Shown piece by piece: positions 48,613 to 58,085 of a DNA stretch of 64,000 bases. The notes under the pieces were generated by a model. It was not told where the DNA came from, ran no database searches, and saw only the letters and a program-made list of their open reading frames with translations. The stretch spans positions 52,205-116,204 of the forward strand of contig JABAQN010000025.1 of NCBI GenBank assembly GCA_019187495.1, read 5' to 3'. Source of the stretch: Steroidobacteraceae bacterium (GTDB lineage: Bacteria > Pseudomonadota > Gammaproteobacteria > Steroidobacterales > Steroidobacteraceae). Positions within the stretch are counted from its first letter, which is position 1; each line of letters starts with the position of its first letter. A program made the position numbers and the translations under genes.

Positions 48613-49281
48613 GTGACCTATTCCATCGTCAAGCTGCTGCACATCCTGCTGTTCGTTTACTGGCTCGGCGGCGACGTCGGCGTGTTCTATTCGAGCCGCT
48701 TCGTGATCGATCGCACGCTGTCGCGCGACGCACGGCTCACGGCCTTCAGGATCTTCACCGAGCTCGACCAGTTGCCGCGCTATTGCCTCGCCCTGATGCT
48801 GTCGGTCGGCGGGCTGCTCGCGTTCTACGCCGGCATCCCGCACCTGCCGGGCCAGCTGCCGCTGATCCTCGCGCTCGGGCCGTTGTGGGCGCTGCTCGTG
48901 TGGGCGGTCCACCATTTCCAGGGGCAGCCGCTCGGCGAGCGCCTCGCGAAATTCGATTTCTATTTCCGCTGCTTCATGATCGTCGCGCTGATCGCCTCGG
49001 TCGGCTATGCCTACGGCGACGGACGCATGCAGCCTTATCCGTGGCTCGCGGCGAAATTGCTGATCTTCGCGGCGCTCATTTTCTGCGGCCTCGTGATCCG
49101 CCTGCGCATTCCCCGCTTCGTGAGCGGCTACCGCCAGCTCCTCACGAGCGGCGCCACGGACGAGAGCGATCGCGACATGCAGGAAGGGCTCGAGGCCTGC
49201 CGCCCCTACGTGCTCGCGATCTGGGCCGGCCTCGTGCTCGCGGCCTGGCTCGGCATCGCGCAACCCGGCTCGCCGATGTAG
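48613..49281 (+). CDS. Integral membrane protein, unknown function
   Basis: 222 residues with six hydrophobic segments (YSIVKLLHILLFVYWLGGDVGVFYSS; CLALMLSVGGLLAFYAG; LPLILALGPLWALLVWAVHHF; FRCFMIVALIASVGYAYG; WLAAKLLIFAALIFCGLVIRL; VLAIWAGLVLAAWLGIA). His10 and His98 are in or beside membrane segments and might ligate haem, as in DUF2269-like proteins. GTG start with a plausible upstream GAGG. It precedes the GMC oxidoreductase pair by 36 nt and could serve as an electron-transfer partner (inference). Confidence 0.65.
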   Translation: MTYSIVKLLHILLFVYWLGGDVGVFYSSRFVIDRTLSRDARLTAFRIFTELDQLPRYCLALMLSVGGLLAFYAGIPHLPGQLPLILALGPLWALLVWAVHHFQGQPLGERLAKFDFYFRCFMIVALIASVGYAYGDGRMQPYPWLAAKLLIFAALIFCGLVIRLRIPRFVSGYRQLLTSGATDESDRDMQEGLEACRPYVLAIWAGLVLAAWLGIAQPGSPM

Positions 49282-49317
49282 CATCCGCCGCTGGCCAGGG
49301 AAGGACGGGGGCGAACG

Positions 49318-49857
49318 ATGCACACGAGGCGAGGCTTCCTCGAGGGTGTCACTGCGGCCGGATTCGGCGCGGCCTGGTGGTCGGCGCATGCGCCCGCCAT
49401 CGCCGCCGCCGCAGGGCACGCCCACACCAGCATGGCGGCCGTGGCTGCGGGAGCGCCGCCGCCACGATTCAATACCCTGTCTGCCGACGAGGCCCGCGAC
49501 CTCGACGATTTCACCTCGCGCATCGTGCCCTCGGGTGACGATGGCCCGGGCGCCCGTGAAGCCGGCGTCGTGTATTTCATCGACCGGGCGTTCGGCAGCT
49601 TTTTCGCGGAAATGCGCGCACCGATCCTGAAGGACCTTGGCGCCCTGCCCCGCCCCTTTCCGGACTTCTCGACACTCGAATCGACGCCGCTGTTCACCCA
49701 GCTGCATTTCCTCACCGTGCTCGGGCTGCTGGCCGACCCCGCCTGGGGCGGCAACCGCGACCAGCTCGGCTGGCGGCTGATCGGCTTCGAGACGACGCAC
49801 GCGTACGCGCCCCCCTTCGGCTGGTACGACCGCGACTATCCGGGCTTCACGCCATGA
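49318..49857 (+). CDS. Gluconate 2-dehydrogenase subunit 3-like, Tat-exported
   Basis: A twin-arginine signal is visible (MHTRRGFLEGVTAAGFGAAWWS). The mature part has LSADEARDLDDFTSRIVPSGDDGPGAREAGVVYFIDRAFG, characteristic of the small subunit that accompanies membrane-bound GMC dehydrogenases. It carries the large flavoprotein across the membrane in a folded complex. ATGA overlap with the downstream GMC gene supports a heterodimer. Confidence 0.87.
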   Translation: MHTRRGFLEGVTAAGFGAAWWSAHAPAIAAAAGHAHTSMAAVAAGAPPPRFNTLSADEARDLDDFTSRIVPSGDDGPGAREAGVVYFIDRAFGSFFAEMRAPILKDLGALPRPFPDFSTLESTPLFTQLHFLTVLGLLADPAWGGNRDQLGWRLIGFETTHAYAPPFGWYDRDYPGFTP

Positions 49858-51509
49858 GCGCGCGCACCTTCCGTGACGATGACACGGTCGACTTCGCGAT
49901 CGTCGGCTCCGGCGCAGCCGGTGGCGTGATCGCACGCGAGCTGTCGCAGGCGGGGCATTCCGTCGTCTTGTTCGAGCGCGGCCCACGCCATACGCCGGCG
50001 TCCTTCGAACACGACGAATTGAAGTACTACTTCCTCGACGGGCTCACGAACAGCGCCCGCACCACCCCGCAGTCGTTCCGTGCCGATCCGGCCGCCGTTG
50101 CACAGCCGGTCACGAGCGGCCTGCTGCCCGCCTGGTACGCGCAAACGGTCGGCGGCAGCACCACTCATTTCACGGCGAACTTCTGGCGCTTTCGGGAAAT
50201 CGACTTCCGCGAGCGCAGCGTCCTCGGGCCCGTCGCGGGCACCGCGTTCGCGGACTGGCCCATCAGCTATGCGGAACTCGAGCCGTACTACACGAAGGTC
50301 GACTGGGAGATCGGCGTTTCGGGCCTCGCGGGCGCCTGCCCGGACGACCCGCCGCGCTCGAAGCCCTACCCGATGCCGCCGCTGCCGGTGAAATCCTCCG
50401 GCGTGCTGCTCGAGCGCGGCGCGCGCAGGCTCGGCCTGCATCCCTTTCCGGCACCCATGGCGATCGCCTCGGTGCCCTATCGCAACCGGGCGGGTTGCGT
50501 CCATTGCGGCTTCTGCATGGGCTTCGGCTGCGAGGCGACGGCGAAATCCTCGACGCTCTACACCGTGATTCCCGAAGCCGAGGCCACGGGCCGCTGCGAA
50601 GTGCGCGCACAGAGCTATGTGTTTCGCGTGCCGACGAACGACGCGGGTCGCGCCACGGGCGTGCTCTATTTCGATGCCGGGCGCCGCGAACGCTTCCAGA
50701 AGGCGCGTGCCGTCGTGCTGTCCGCGAACGGCGCGGAGACAGCACGATTGCTGCTCGCTTCCGAAAGCGCGCGCTTCCCGCAAGGGCTCGCGAACTCGAG
50801 CGGCAGTGTCGGACGCCACCTGATGTTCAACACCTACGGGCAGGTCGAGGCCGAGTTCGAGCACGAGCTGAACGAATACAAGAGCGTGCAGGTCACGCGC
50901 ATCGTGCACGACTTCTACGACAGCGATCCGAGGCGCGGCCATTACGGCGGCGGCGGCATCGACGCGCGCATCGGACCCATCCCGATCATCTGGGCACTCG
51001 AGCGTCCGCCCGGCGAGCCGCGCTGGGGGCAGGCCTGCAAGGACCGGCTGAAGGCATTTCCGCGCACGATGATTTCGACGCAGCACGGCACGTCGCTGCC
51101 GCTCGAGACGAACAGCGTGAGCCTCGACCCGCAGCTGAAGGATGCGTGGGGCCAGCCCTGCATCCGGGTCACCTACCGCGATCACCCGGACGACCTCGCG
51201 AACGCGCGCTTCCTGCAGGGCCGCGCCGACGAGATCCTGCAGGCGGCGGGCGCACGACGCACGTCGCGCTTCCCGGTGATCCCGTCGACCAACGCGCCGC
51301 ACCTGCTCGGCACATGCCGGATGGGCAATGATCCTGCGACGTCGGTCGTCGACCGGTATCACCGCAGCCACGACGTGCGCAATCTCTTCATCTGCGACGG
51401 CTCGAGCTTCGTCACCTCCGGGCGCGGACAGCCGACGATGACGATCCAGGCGCTCGCATTCCGCGCCGGGGAACACATCGCGCGCTTTGCGCGCGCCAAC
51501 GAAATCTGA
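49854..51509 (+). CDS. GMC-family FAD oxidoreductase, large subunit
   Basis: 551 residues. N-terminal FAD fold: VDFAIVGSGAAGGVIARELSQAGHSVVLFERGP (GxGxxG). GMC signatures: AQTVGGSTTHFTANFWRF and the C-terminal VIPSTNAPHLLGTCRMGNDPATSVVDRYHRSHDVRNLFICDGSSFVTSGRGQPTMTIQALAFRAGEHI, with active-site His in GTCRMG...H region. A Cys-rich CVHCGFCMGFGCE insert resembles those in gluconate/sorbitol dehydrogenases. No own signal peptide, so export depends on the Tat partner upstream. Substrate probably a sugar acid or alcohol. Confidence 0.88.
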   Translation: MSARTFRDDDTVDFAIVGSGAAGGVIARELSQAGHSVVLFERGPRHTPASFEHDELKYYFLDGLTNSARTTPQSFRADPAAVAQPVTSGLLPAWYAQTVGGSTTHFTANFWRFREIDFRERSVLGPVAGTAFADWPISYAELEPYYTKVDWEIGVSGLAGACPDDPPRSKPYPMPPLPVKSSGVLLERGARRLGLHPFPAPMAIASVPYRNRAGCVHCGFCMGFGCEATAKSSTLYTVIPEAEATGRCEVRAQSYVFRVPTNDAGRATGVLYFDAGRRERFQKARAVVLSANGAETARLLLASESARFPQGLANSSGSVGRHLMFNTYGQVEAEFEHELNEYKSVQVTRIVHDFYDSDPRRGHYGGGGIDARIGPIPIIWALERPPGEPRWGQACKDRLKAFPRTMISTQHGTSLPLETNSVSLDPQLKDAWGQPCIRVTYRDHPDDLANARFLQGRADEILQAAGARRTSRFPVIPSTNAPHLLGTCRMGNDPATSVVDRYHRSHDVRNLFICDGSSFVTSGRGQPTMTIQALAFRAGEHIARFARANEI

Positions 51510-51541
51510 CCGCGCACGAGGGAGCAGGTAAGCTCGCGGCG

Positions 51542-52639
51542 ATGGAACCCCTCGTCGTCGCTGCAATCGCGGTCGTCGTGCTGCTGCTCGCCGCCACGCT
51601 CATCGTTGGCGCGCGGCGCAGGCGTGCCGGTGTCCCCGCCGAGAAGCCTGCCCGGGGAGCGGATGAGGCAGGATCGCCCGTGCGCGAGCCGTCCGCGCCG
51701 CGCTCCGCGGACGGGATCGATGCCGCGATCGCGCTGCATCGCCTCGCGCTGTCCGCACCACAGCTCGTGCCGCGGGTACCGCCCGATCACGAGCGCGTCG
51801 CGGCCGAAGTCGCGCGCGATGTCGCCTCGTCCGCGACCCAGGCGAAATACATGCCACGCCGGCCGCTGCTGCTGCCGCAACTGCTCCGCGCGGTCAACGA
51901 CAGCGAGACTTCGCGCCGCGAGCTCGCGGGCATCATCGCGCGCGATCCCGCCCTCGCGGCCGATCTGCTGCGGCTCGCGAACAGCCCGTACTACCGCATC
52001 ACGGAGAAACCGGTCGAGAGCATCGATCGCGCGGTCGCCGTGCTCGGTACCGAGGGCATCCGCCGGCTCGTGGCGGCTGCCGTGCTGCAGCCGGTTTTCC
52101 GGATCCGCACCGGCCACTTCGCACGCTTCCCCGACACGACCTGGGAGCACGCGTGCCGCGCCGGGGTCGCCGCCGAGACCTTTGCTGCGATCGTCGACGA
52201 CAGCGACCCGTTCACCGCGCAACTCCTCGCGCTGCTGGTCGGCCTCGGCACCATCGTCGTGTTTCGCATCGCGATGGACCGCTACGTCGAGCATGGCGGG
52301 CTCGCGCCCTCGCCGGACCTGATCGCGCTCCTCATCGACACCCACGCCGCGCCCGTCGCGCATGCGATCGCGGCGAGCTGGGAGCTGTCACCCGCCGTGC
52401 TCGCCGCGCTCGATGAACAGCTGCCCGGCGCGCGACCCGCCGGTGCGTCGCCGCTCGGCCGCAGCGTCCGGCTCGGCCGGCTCTCGGGCGCGCTCGCGGT
52501 GCTGCGCGCGGCCGATGGCGTCACCGACGAGGCGGCGCTCGCGGCGCTGCACGCGGCCGGCGCACCGGCGCGGCAGAGCGAGCGCATCTGGCTGCGCCTC
52601 GTGCCCGAAAGCGCCGCCGCTTTACAGAAGCCCGTGTAG
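51542..52639 (+). CDS. HDOD-domain protein, membrane anchored
   Basis: N-terminal membrane helix (VVAAIAVVVLLLAATLIVGARRRR), a low-complexity linker, then an HDOD domain (about residues 105-300): LLLPQLLRAVNDSETSRRELAGIIARDPALAADLLRLANSPYYRI, ESIDRAVAVLGTEGIRRLVAAAVLQPVF. HDOD lacks the metal-binding HD pair of true HD phosphohydrolases and usually acts in signalling. No clear partner among the neighbours. Confidence 0.82.
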   Translation: MEPLVVAAIAVVVLLLAATLIVGARRRRAGVPAEKPARGADEAGSPVREPSAPRSADGIDAAIALHRLALSAPQLVPRVPPDHERVAAEVARDVASSATQAKYMPRRPLLLPQLLRAVNDSETSRRELAGIIARDPALAADLLRLANSPYYRITEKPVESIDRAVAVLGTEGIRRLVAAAVLQPVFRIRTGHFARFPDTTWEHACRAGVAAETFAAIVDDSDPFTAQLLALLVGLGTIVVFRIAMDRYVEHGGLAPSPDLIALLIDTHAAPVAHAIAASWELSPAVLAALDEQLPGARPAGASPLGRSVRLGRLSGALAVLRAADGVTDEAALAALHAAGAPARQSERIWLRLVPESAAALQKPV

Positions 52640-52708
52640 GACGTTTCGGACAATCGAATGGGGCCTGGGACCCTCCACGGCCGGGCTCCGCGCGCCGAGC
52701 ATGCGCAC

Positions 52709-53248
52709 ATGAACAGGCAAACGTTGATCGGTGCGGTCGCGGGCGCGGTGCTCGTGACCGGTGTGGCGGCCGTCGCGGGCTATCGCGTGATGTCGGGCGG
52801 CGCCTCGGCGGAAGTGCTCTCCGCCGACGAGATCATGAAGACCGTGAAGACACCCCGGCAGGTGTGCCACGACGAAACGGTGACCCGGCAGAAACCCGTC
52901 AAGGACACGCACCAGGTCACGGGAACCGTGATCGGCGCGGTCGTCGGCGGCGTGCTCGGCAACCAGATCGGCAGCGGGTCGGGGCGCGACATCGCCACCG
53001 TGGCCGGCGCCGCGGCAGGCGGCTACGCCGGCAACAAAGTGCAGGAGCGCGTGCAGCGGGGCAATACCGAGCAGGTCGTCGAACAGCGCTGCGAAACCGT
53101 GTACGACTCGAAGGAAGTCCCGACCGGGCAGTTCAAGGTTCGCTACCGCTTCGAAGACGCCGAGCACACCGTGAAGATGGATCACGACCCGGGCGCGCGC
53201 CTGCCGGTCAGGGACGGCAAGGTCGTCACCGCGAAGGCGGGCGGCTGA
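52709..53248 (+). CDS. Glycine-zipper 2TM domain outer-membrane-type protein
   Basis: 179 residues. N-terminal membrane or signal segment (TLIGAVAGAVLVTGVAAVAGYRVM), then a Gly-zipper hairpin (GTVIGAVVGGVLGNQIGSGSGRDIATVAGAAAGGYAGNKVQERVQ), the hallmark of Rick_17kDa_Anti/SlyB-like proteins. C-terminal part has two Cys (CHDET, CETVYD) that may form a disulfide. Probably envelope-stress or outer-membrane integrity related. ATG 52709 is chosen over an upstream ATG for the signal-like start. Confidence 0.8.
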   Translation: MNRQTLIGAVAGAVLVTGVAAVAGYRVMSGGASAEVLSADEIMKTVKTPRQVCHDETVTRQKPVKDTHQVTGTVIGAVVGGVLGNQIGSGSGRDIATVAGAAAGGYAGNKVQERVQRGNTEQVVEQRCETVYDSKEVPTGQFKVRYRFEDAEHTVKMDHDPGARLPVRDGKVVTAKAGG

Positions 53249-53260
53249 CATAACGTCCGC

Positions 53261-53280
53261 GGCCGCGCGTGCGCGCGGCC
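53261..53280 (+). terminator. GC-rich hairpin downstream of the glycine-zipper gene
   Basis: Perfect 8-bp arms GGCCGCGC/GCGCGGCC around a GTGC loop, 12 nt after the stop codon. No T-tract follows, so intrinsic termination is uncertain. Confidence 0.4.
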
Positions 53281-53320
53281 TGATGCGCGCCAGATGCCGG
53301 CGCGTATACTCGCACCCTGC

Positions 53321-56191
53321 ATGAAGCGCGCGCTCGGTGGGGTCCTGGCCGTGTTCATCTCGGCCTGCGGTGGCGGCGGTGGTGGATCCGATCCGCCCAC
53401 TCCGCCTGCGGCACCCACCGTCACCCTGACTTCCTCGGCAAGCGAGATCGCACCTGGCGCCTCGGTCGTCCTGACCTGGTCGAGCACCAACGCGACGAGC
53501 TGCACCGCGAGCAGCGACTGGTCAGGCAGTCGCGCCACGAGCGGCACCGAAACCGTGACGCCGGCATCATCTTTCGTCAATTACCACCTGGAGTGCACGG
53601 GCGCGGGCGGTACTTCCTCGGCACATGTTTCGATCAGCTACATTCCGCCGCCCGAAGTATCGTTGTCGGGCAATCCGGCTCAGGTGGACTACAGCACACC
53701 CACCACGCTCACATGGAGGACTGATCGCACCACGGCCTGCACGGCCTCGGACGGCTGGACGGGTACACGCGCCACCAGCGGTACGGAAACGACCGGCGCG
53801 CTGCTCGCGGCCACGGTGTTCACCCTCACGTGCACCGGCGAGGGCGGCACGACCGCAGTCAGCGCCACGGTCGACGTGCGAACCCCCGCGCCCCCGATTG
53901 TCGCGCTCGGCGGCAACCCGAACCCGATCGTCATCGGCAGCGCGAGCACGCTCTCCTGGTCCGCACGCAATACGAACGACTGCGTGGCCTCGGGCGGCTG
54001 GAGCGGCCCGCGTCCTGCGATCTCTCCGAGCGTGGGCGAGAGCACAGGCCCGCTGACAGCGGCCACCACGTACCTACTCACATGCACCAATCCGCTTGGC
54101 AGCGGGCAGGCGACCACCACCGTGAACGTCGTCGCGGCCCTGCCGCCGACGCTGACGATTTCGGCACAACCCACCTTTCTGACTGCCGGCAGCGCGGCGA
54201 CACTGACCTGGTCGACAACCGACGCGACCTCGTGCACGGCATCCGGCGGCTGGAGCGGCGCGCGGCCGGCGTCTGGAAGCGCGAGCACAGGCCCGGTGAA
54301 TACCTCGACGTTCTATACCCTGACTTGCGACGGGCCAGGCGGCAGCGTGACCCGCACCGCCGGTATCACCGTGACCGGGCCCAACAACATCCCGATCGCG
54401 AAGGCCGGCCCGGACCAGACGACGCTCGCCGGCGTGCCGGTCACGCTCTCCGGCGCCGGCAGCAGCGATGCGGGCGGCACGCTGGCGACGTATGCCTGGA
54501 CGCAGACGGCAGGTCCCGCCGTCGTTCTCGCTGGCGCCTCGACCGTCGCGCCGACGTTCACGGCGCCGGGTGTCACGAGCACCACCGCGCTCGTGTTCTC
54601 GCTCGTCGTCACGGACGATGCGGGCGCGGCGAGCGCGGCCGATACCGTCACGGTCACCGTGAATCCCTTGCCGGCCAATACCGTGCCGATATCCGGCGCG
54701 CTGACCTACACGCGCGTGCCCGCCACGACCAATGGGCTCGCGTACGCCGATCAGCGCCAGGACCCGGCGCGCGGCATCACCGTCATCGCGCTCGATGCCG
54801 CGACGCAGGCGGAGCTGGCCCGGGGAGCCACCGATGCAAGCGGGAGTTTCGCGCTCGCGGTACCCGCGTCGACGAGCGTGGTCGTGCGCGCGGTCGCCGA
54901 ACTCGCGCGCAGTGGCGCCGCGCCCACCTGGAATGTCGTGGTGCGCGACGGCAGCAACCCGACCTACACCTTCGACGCCGTGGCGGTGTCGAGCGGCACG
55001 GCGGGCGCGCGCCGCGACCTTTCGATCCCGTCCGGGTGGAACCCGGACGGCTCGGCCGCGGGTTCGCGCGCGGCGGCGCCCTTCGCGATACTCGACACCG
55101 TCTACCGGGCCCAATCATTGATTCTCGGCGCCCGGCCCGCCGCAACCTTCGCCCCGCTCGTCATCGACTGGAGTCCCGCGAACGCCGCGACCGACAGCAG
55201 CTTCTACTCGAACGGCGCCGGCGGCCCCACGATCACGCTCGCCGGCGAGGCGAATGTCGACACCGACGAGTACGACCCGCACGTCATCGCCCACGAGTTC
55301 GGCCACTATGTCGAGGATCTGTTCTCGCGATCGGACAACATCGGCGGACCGCACGCGCTCGGTGATTACCTCGATCCGCGCGTCGCGTTCGGCGAGGGCT
55401 TCGGCTATGCGTTCGCGGCCATGGCCCTCGGCGATCCGCTCGCGATCGATACCTTCGGCCGGGGCCAGGCAGGCTGGTTCAACGTCGAATCGACTTCGAC
55501 GGCGCCGCGCGGCTGGTACAGCGAATCCTCGGTGTGGGAGATCCTGTGGGATCTGTTCGACTCCGCGCAGGATTCCATTGCGGGCGGCGCGGGGGATACG
55601 CTCTCGCTCGGTTTCGCGCCGCTGTGGTCCGTGCTCACGGGGCCACAGGTGGTCACGCCTGCGCTCACGAGCATCTTTCCGTTCGTTGCCGCACTGAAGG
55701 CCGCCAACCCCGCGCAGGCCGCGTCGATCGATGCCATCGTCGGTTCGTACGCCATCACGTCGGCGACGATCGATGCGTTCGGCAGCACCGAGACCAATGC
55801 GGCCTCCTCGACGGATGTGCTGCCGGTCTATACGCCCCTCACCATCGACGGCGGCACCGTGATGGTGCGCAGCATCGGTGGCGCGAGGCCGGCCTTCGGC
55901 ACGCCGAACAAGCTCTCGAACCATCGTTTCCTGCGTTTCGATGTCGCGGCGGCTCGCAGCGTGCGCGTGCGCGTCGAGACACAGCCGGGTCGCGATCCCG
56001 ATTTCGTGCTCTTCAGGCAAGGCATCGAAGTCGACCGGGGCGAAGCCGCCGGCACCGAGGACCTCGTGGTGCAATTGCCGCAGGCCGGCACCTACGTGCT
56101 CGATGTCTATGACTGCGACAACGCCGGTTGCGGCGGGAACTCCCCGGCTCCCTCGATCGTCGATGTCAACGTCACCCTCACGAGCAACTGA
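53321..56191 (+). CDS. Lipoprotein zinc metalloprotease with Ig-like and PKD-like repeats
   Basis: 956 residues. Lipoprotein signal ending AVFISAC-GGGGGG. Four tandem Ig-like modules of about 85-95 residues each, with the repeated pattern 'TLTWS.. ATSCTASGGWSG.R..SG...TG' (about 40-360). Then a PKD/REJ-like module (AKAGPDQTTLAGVPVTLSGAGSSD...YAWTQTAGP, about 365-450), a carboxypeptidase-regulatory-like region, and a metallopeptidase domain with HEFGH (His658, Glu659, His662) followed by a Glu-containing EGFGYAF helix. The C-terminus has a pre-peptidase-type beta domain (FDVAAARSVRVRVETQ...VLDVYDCDN). Cell-surface or secreted protease; target unknown. Overlaps the next gene by 1 nt. Confidence 0.8.
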   Translation: MKRALGGVLAVFISACGGGGGGSDPPTPPAAPTVTLTSSASEIAPGASVVLTWSSTNATSCTASSDWSGSRATSGTETVTPASSFVNYHLECTGAGGTSSAHVSISYIPPPEVSLSGNPAQVDYSTPTTLTWRTDRTTACTASDGWTGTRATSGTETTGALLAATVFTLTCTGEGGTTAVSATVDVRTPAPPIVALGGNPNPIVIGSASTLSWSARNTNDCVASGGWSGPRPAISPSVGESTGPLTAATTYLLTCTNPLGSGQATTTVNVVAALPPTLTISAQPTFLTAGSAATLTWSTTDATSCTASGGWSGARPASGSASTGPVNTSTFYTLTCDGPGGSVTRTAGITVTGPNNIPIAKAGPDQTTLAGVPVTLSGAGSSDAGGTLATYAWTQTAGPAVVLAGASTVAPTFTAPGVTSTTALVFSLVVTDDAGAASAADTVTVTVNPLPANTVPISGALTYTRVPATTNGLAYADQRQDPARGITVIALDAATQAELARGATDASGSFALAVPASTSVVVRAVAELARSGAAPTWNVVVRDGSNPTYTFDAVAVSSGTAGARRDLSIPSGWNPDGSAAGSRAAAPFAILDTVYRAQSLILGARPAATFAPLVIDWSPANAATDSSFYSNGAGGPTITLAGEANVDTDEYDPHVIAHEFGHYVEDLFSRSDNIGGPHALGDYLDPRVAFGEGFGYAFAAMALGDPLAIDTFGRGQAGWFNVESTSTAPRGWYSESSVWEILWDLFDSAQDSIAGGAGDTLSLGFAPLWSVLTGPQVVTPALTSIFPFVAALKAANPAQAASIDAIVGSYAITSATIDAFGSTETNAASSTDVLPVYTPLTIDGGTVMVRSIGGARPAFGTPNKLSNHRFLRFDVAAARSVRVRVETQPGRDPDFVLFRQGIEVDRGEAAGTEDLVVQLPQAGTYVLDVYDCDNAGCGGNSPAPSIVDVNVTLTSN

Positions 56192-56661
56192 TGAACACGA
56201 TGCCACGGCTCCTGTCCGCATTGTTGGGTCTGGCACTGGTCGCGGGCTGTGCCGCCCCGTCCCGCGAAGCCCCCGCCGGCGCCGAGGTCGACCTCGCGAA
56301 AATGGCGAGCGCCGAGCGCCGCAGCGAGAAGATCGGCGTGCCGGCCGACGTCCGCTACGCATTCACCGGGGGTGGTGCCGGCACGCCGCTCGACCTGCAG
56401 ATCGCGGTGATCCCGCGCATCGACGGCGACGACCTGCGCATCGAGTTTCCGTCGACGCCCGGCGTGTCGGTCGCGAAATCGGCAACCGCCCATGTGTTCG
56501 GCAAGGCGAGCGCGTCGGCGTCCTATCGGCTCTCGCTCGATCTCGCGACGGATGCGCAGGCACCCGACCGGCTCCCGGTGATCGTGTCGATGAACGTGGG
56601 CGAGGCACGCTACTTCAGCGTGTTCGCGATCCCGCTGCGCGCTGCGACCGGGACCCGCTGA
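56191..56661 (+). CDS. Small lipoprotein, unknown function
   Basis: 156 residues. Lipobox LVAGC-AAPSREAPAG. The mature part is a beta-rich domain (GVPADVRYAFTGGGAGTPLDLQIAVIPRIDGDDLRIEFPSTPGVSV). The ATG shares one base with the protease stop (TGATG), so translation is coupled. It may assist the protease, for example as an inhibitor or chaperone; that is inference from position. Confidence 0.7.
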   Translation: MNTMPRLLSALLGLALVAGCAAPSREAPAGAEVDLAKMASAERRSEKIGVPADVRYAFTGGGAGTPLDLQIAVIPRIDGDDLRIEFPSTPGVSVAKSATAHVFGKASASASYRLSLDLATDAQAPDRLPVIVSMNVGEARYFSVFAIPLRAATGTR

Positions 56662-56701
56662 TCCATTAGAATCCCGCTCCCGTCTCCCGCGGAGCTCACC
56701 G

Positions 56702-57277
56702 TTGAGCCATCTCGGCCGCATCCTGTTGAAGGGCCTCGTCGCCATCCTGCCGATCGGGCTCACCATCTATCTCATCTACTGGCTCGGCGTGACCACGGAG
56801 ACCTTGCTGTCCGGGCCGATCCGCTGGTTCGTACCGGAGGAACGCTACGTGCCCGGCATGGGCCTCGTCGCGGGCTTCGTCGTGCTGTTTCTCGTGGGCC
56901 TCCTCGTCAACGCCTACGTGGTCCGCCGCGGCATGCATGTCGTCGAAGCGCTCGTGATGCGCGTGCCGGTCGTGAAGACGGTGTACGGCGCGTTGCGCGA
57001 CGTCACGAAGCTCGTCAACACGAGCGGCAGGAAGAGCGAGCTCGAGCGTGTCGTGATGGTGGAGTTCGGCCCCGGGCGCGTGATGGGATTCGTGACGCAG
57101 GAACACGCCACACTGCCGGGCATCGGCACCGACGAGGACCTCGTCGCCGTGTACCTGCCGATGAGCTACCAGATCGGCGGCTACACCGTGTACCTGCCGA
57201 GAAGCCGCATCGAGCCCACCGACCTCACGGTCGAAGCGGCGATGCGCATCGTGCTCACGGGCGGACTGCAGCGCTGA
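56702..57277 (+). CDS. DUF502-family membrane protein
   Basis: 191 residues, TTG start. Two N-terminal membrane helices (GRILLKGLVAILPIGLTIYLIYWLGV; GMGLVAGFVVLFLVGLLVNAYVV) and a conserved C-terminal domain (VPVVKTVYGALRDVTKLVN, VMVEFGPGRVMGFVTQE, YLPMSYQIGGYTVYLPRSRIEP). This family is widespread and uncharacterised; it tends to sit beside aspartyl-tRNA synthetase genes in proteobacteria, which is not seen here. Confidence 0.88.
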   Translation: MSHLGRILLKGLVAILPIGLTIYLIYWLGVTTETLLSGPIRWFVPEERYVPGMGLVAGFVVLFLVGLLVNAYVVRRGMHVVEALVMRVPVVKTVYGALRDVTKLVNTSGRKSELERVVMVEFGPGRVMGFVTQEHATLPGIGTDEDLVAVYLPMSYQIGGYTVYLPRSRIEPTDLTVEAAMRIVLTGGLQR

Positions 57278-57281
57278 CGAA

Positions 57282-58064
57282 TCAGTCGAAGCGGTACGCG
57301 TCCATCGCGAGCGCGCCCGCCTCGATCGCCGCGTAAAGGCGCGTGGCGCGTGCCTCGTGTCCCGCGGCACCCAGCGCCACGAACAACGGCAGGAAATGTT
57401 CGGGCGACGGGTGGGCACGCGCCGCATCCGGTGCCTCCTCTCGCCAGGCGACGAGCGCCGCGCGATCGCCCCCCGCCAGCCGCTCCCCGAGCCAGGACGC
57501 GAAGCGGACCGCGTAGGCGGCAGGCTGCGCGGCGCCTTCATGCGACGCCCGGTCGCGCAGATTGTGCGTGACGTGCCCCGAACCGATCACGAGTACCTGC
57601 TCGTCGCGCAGCGGCGCGAGTGCTTCGCCGACGCGCAGATGATGGGCGGCGTCGAGCGCGCTCTGCACCGACAACTGCACGACCGGCACGTCGCGCCGCG
57701 GATACATCCACTTGAGCGGCACCCATGCGCCGTGGTCGATGCCGCGGCAGCCATTGATCGCGGGGGTGTTGCCGGCCGCCTTCAGCAGTTCCGCCGCGCG
57801 CGCCGCGAGCGCGGGCGAGCCGGGCGCGTCGTAACGCACGCGATGGAGCTCAGGCGGAAAGCCGCTGAAGTCGTGGATCGTCTGCAACGCAGCTCCACCC
57901 GTCAGCATCGGCAGCTGCGTATCCCAGTGCGCCGAGGCGATCAGGACCGCGCGCGGCCGCGGCAGGGAGGCCGCGAGCGCCTCCCATGCCCGGCCCGCAT
58001 CGCCGGCATCGATCGCGTGCAACGGCGAGCCGTGGGACAGGAATACTGTCGGCAGGCGTTCCAT
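57282..58064 (-). CDS. Class III extradiol ring-cleavage dioxygenase, DODA/YgiD-like
   Basis: 260 residues. LigB-type enzyme: metal-binding His in VFLSHGSPLHAID and in LIASAHWDT, then NGCRGIDHGAWVPLKWMYP and VIGSGHVTHNLRD with the expected His/Glu positions, and a C-terminal HPSPEHFLPLFVALGAAG. E. coli YgiD is a 4,5-DOPA dioxygenase. It converges on the DUF502 gene and is followed on its own strand by GST upstream, possibly co-transcribed. Confidence 0.88.
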   Translation of the reverse strand: MERLPTVFLSHGSPLHAIDAGDAGRAWEALAASLPRPRAVLIASAHWDTQLPMLTGGAALQTIHDFSGFPPELHRVRYDAPGSPALAARAAELLKAAGNTPAINGCRGIDHGAWVPLKWMYPRRDVPVVQLSVQSALDAAHHLRVGEALAPLRDEQVLVIGSGHVTHNLRDRASHEGAAQPAAYAVRFASWLGERLAGGDRAALVAWREEAPDAARAHPSPEHFLPLFVALGAAGHEARATRLYAAIEAGALAMDAYRFD

Positions 58065-58085
58065 GCGGCCGCGCCCCGGCGATGA

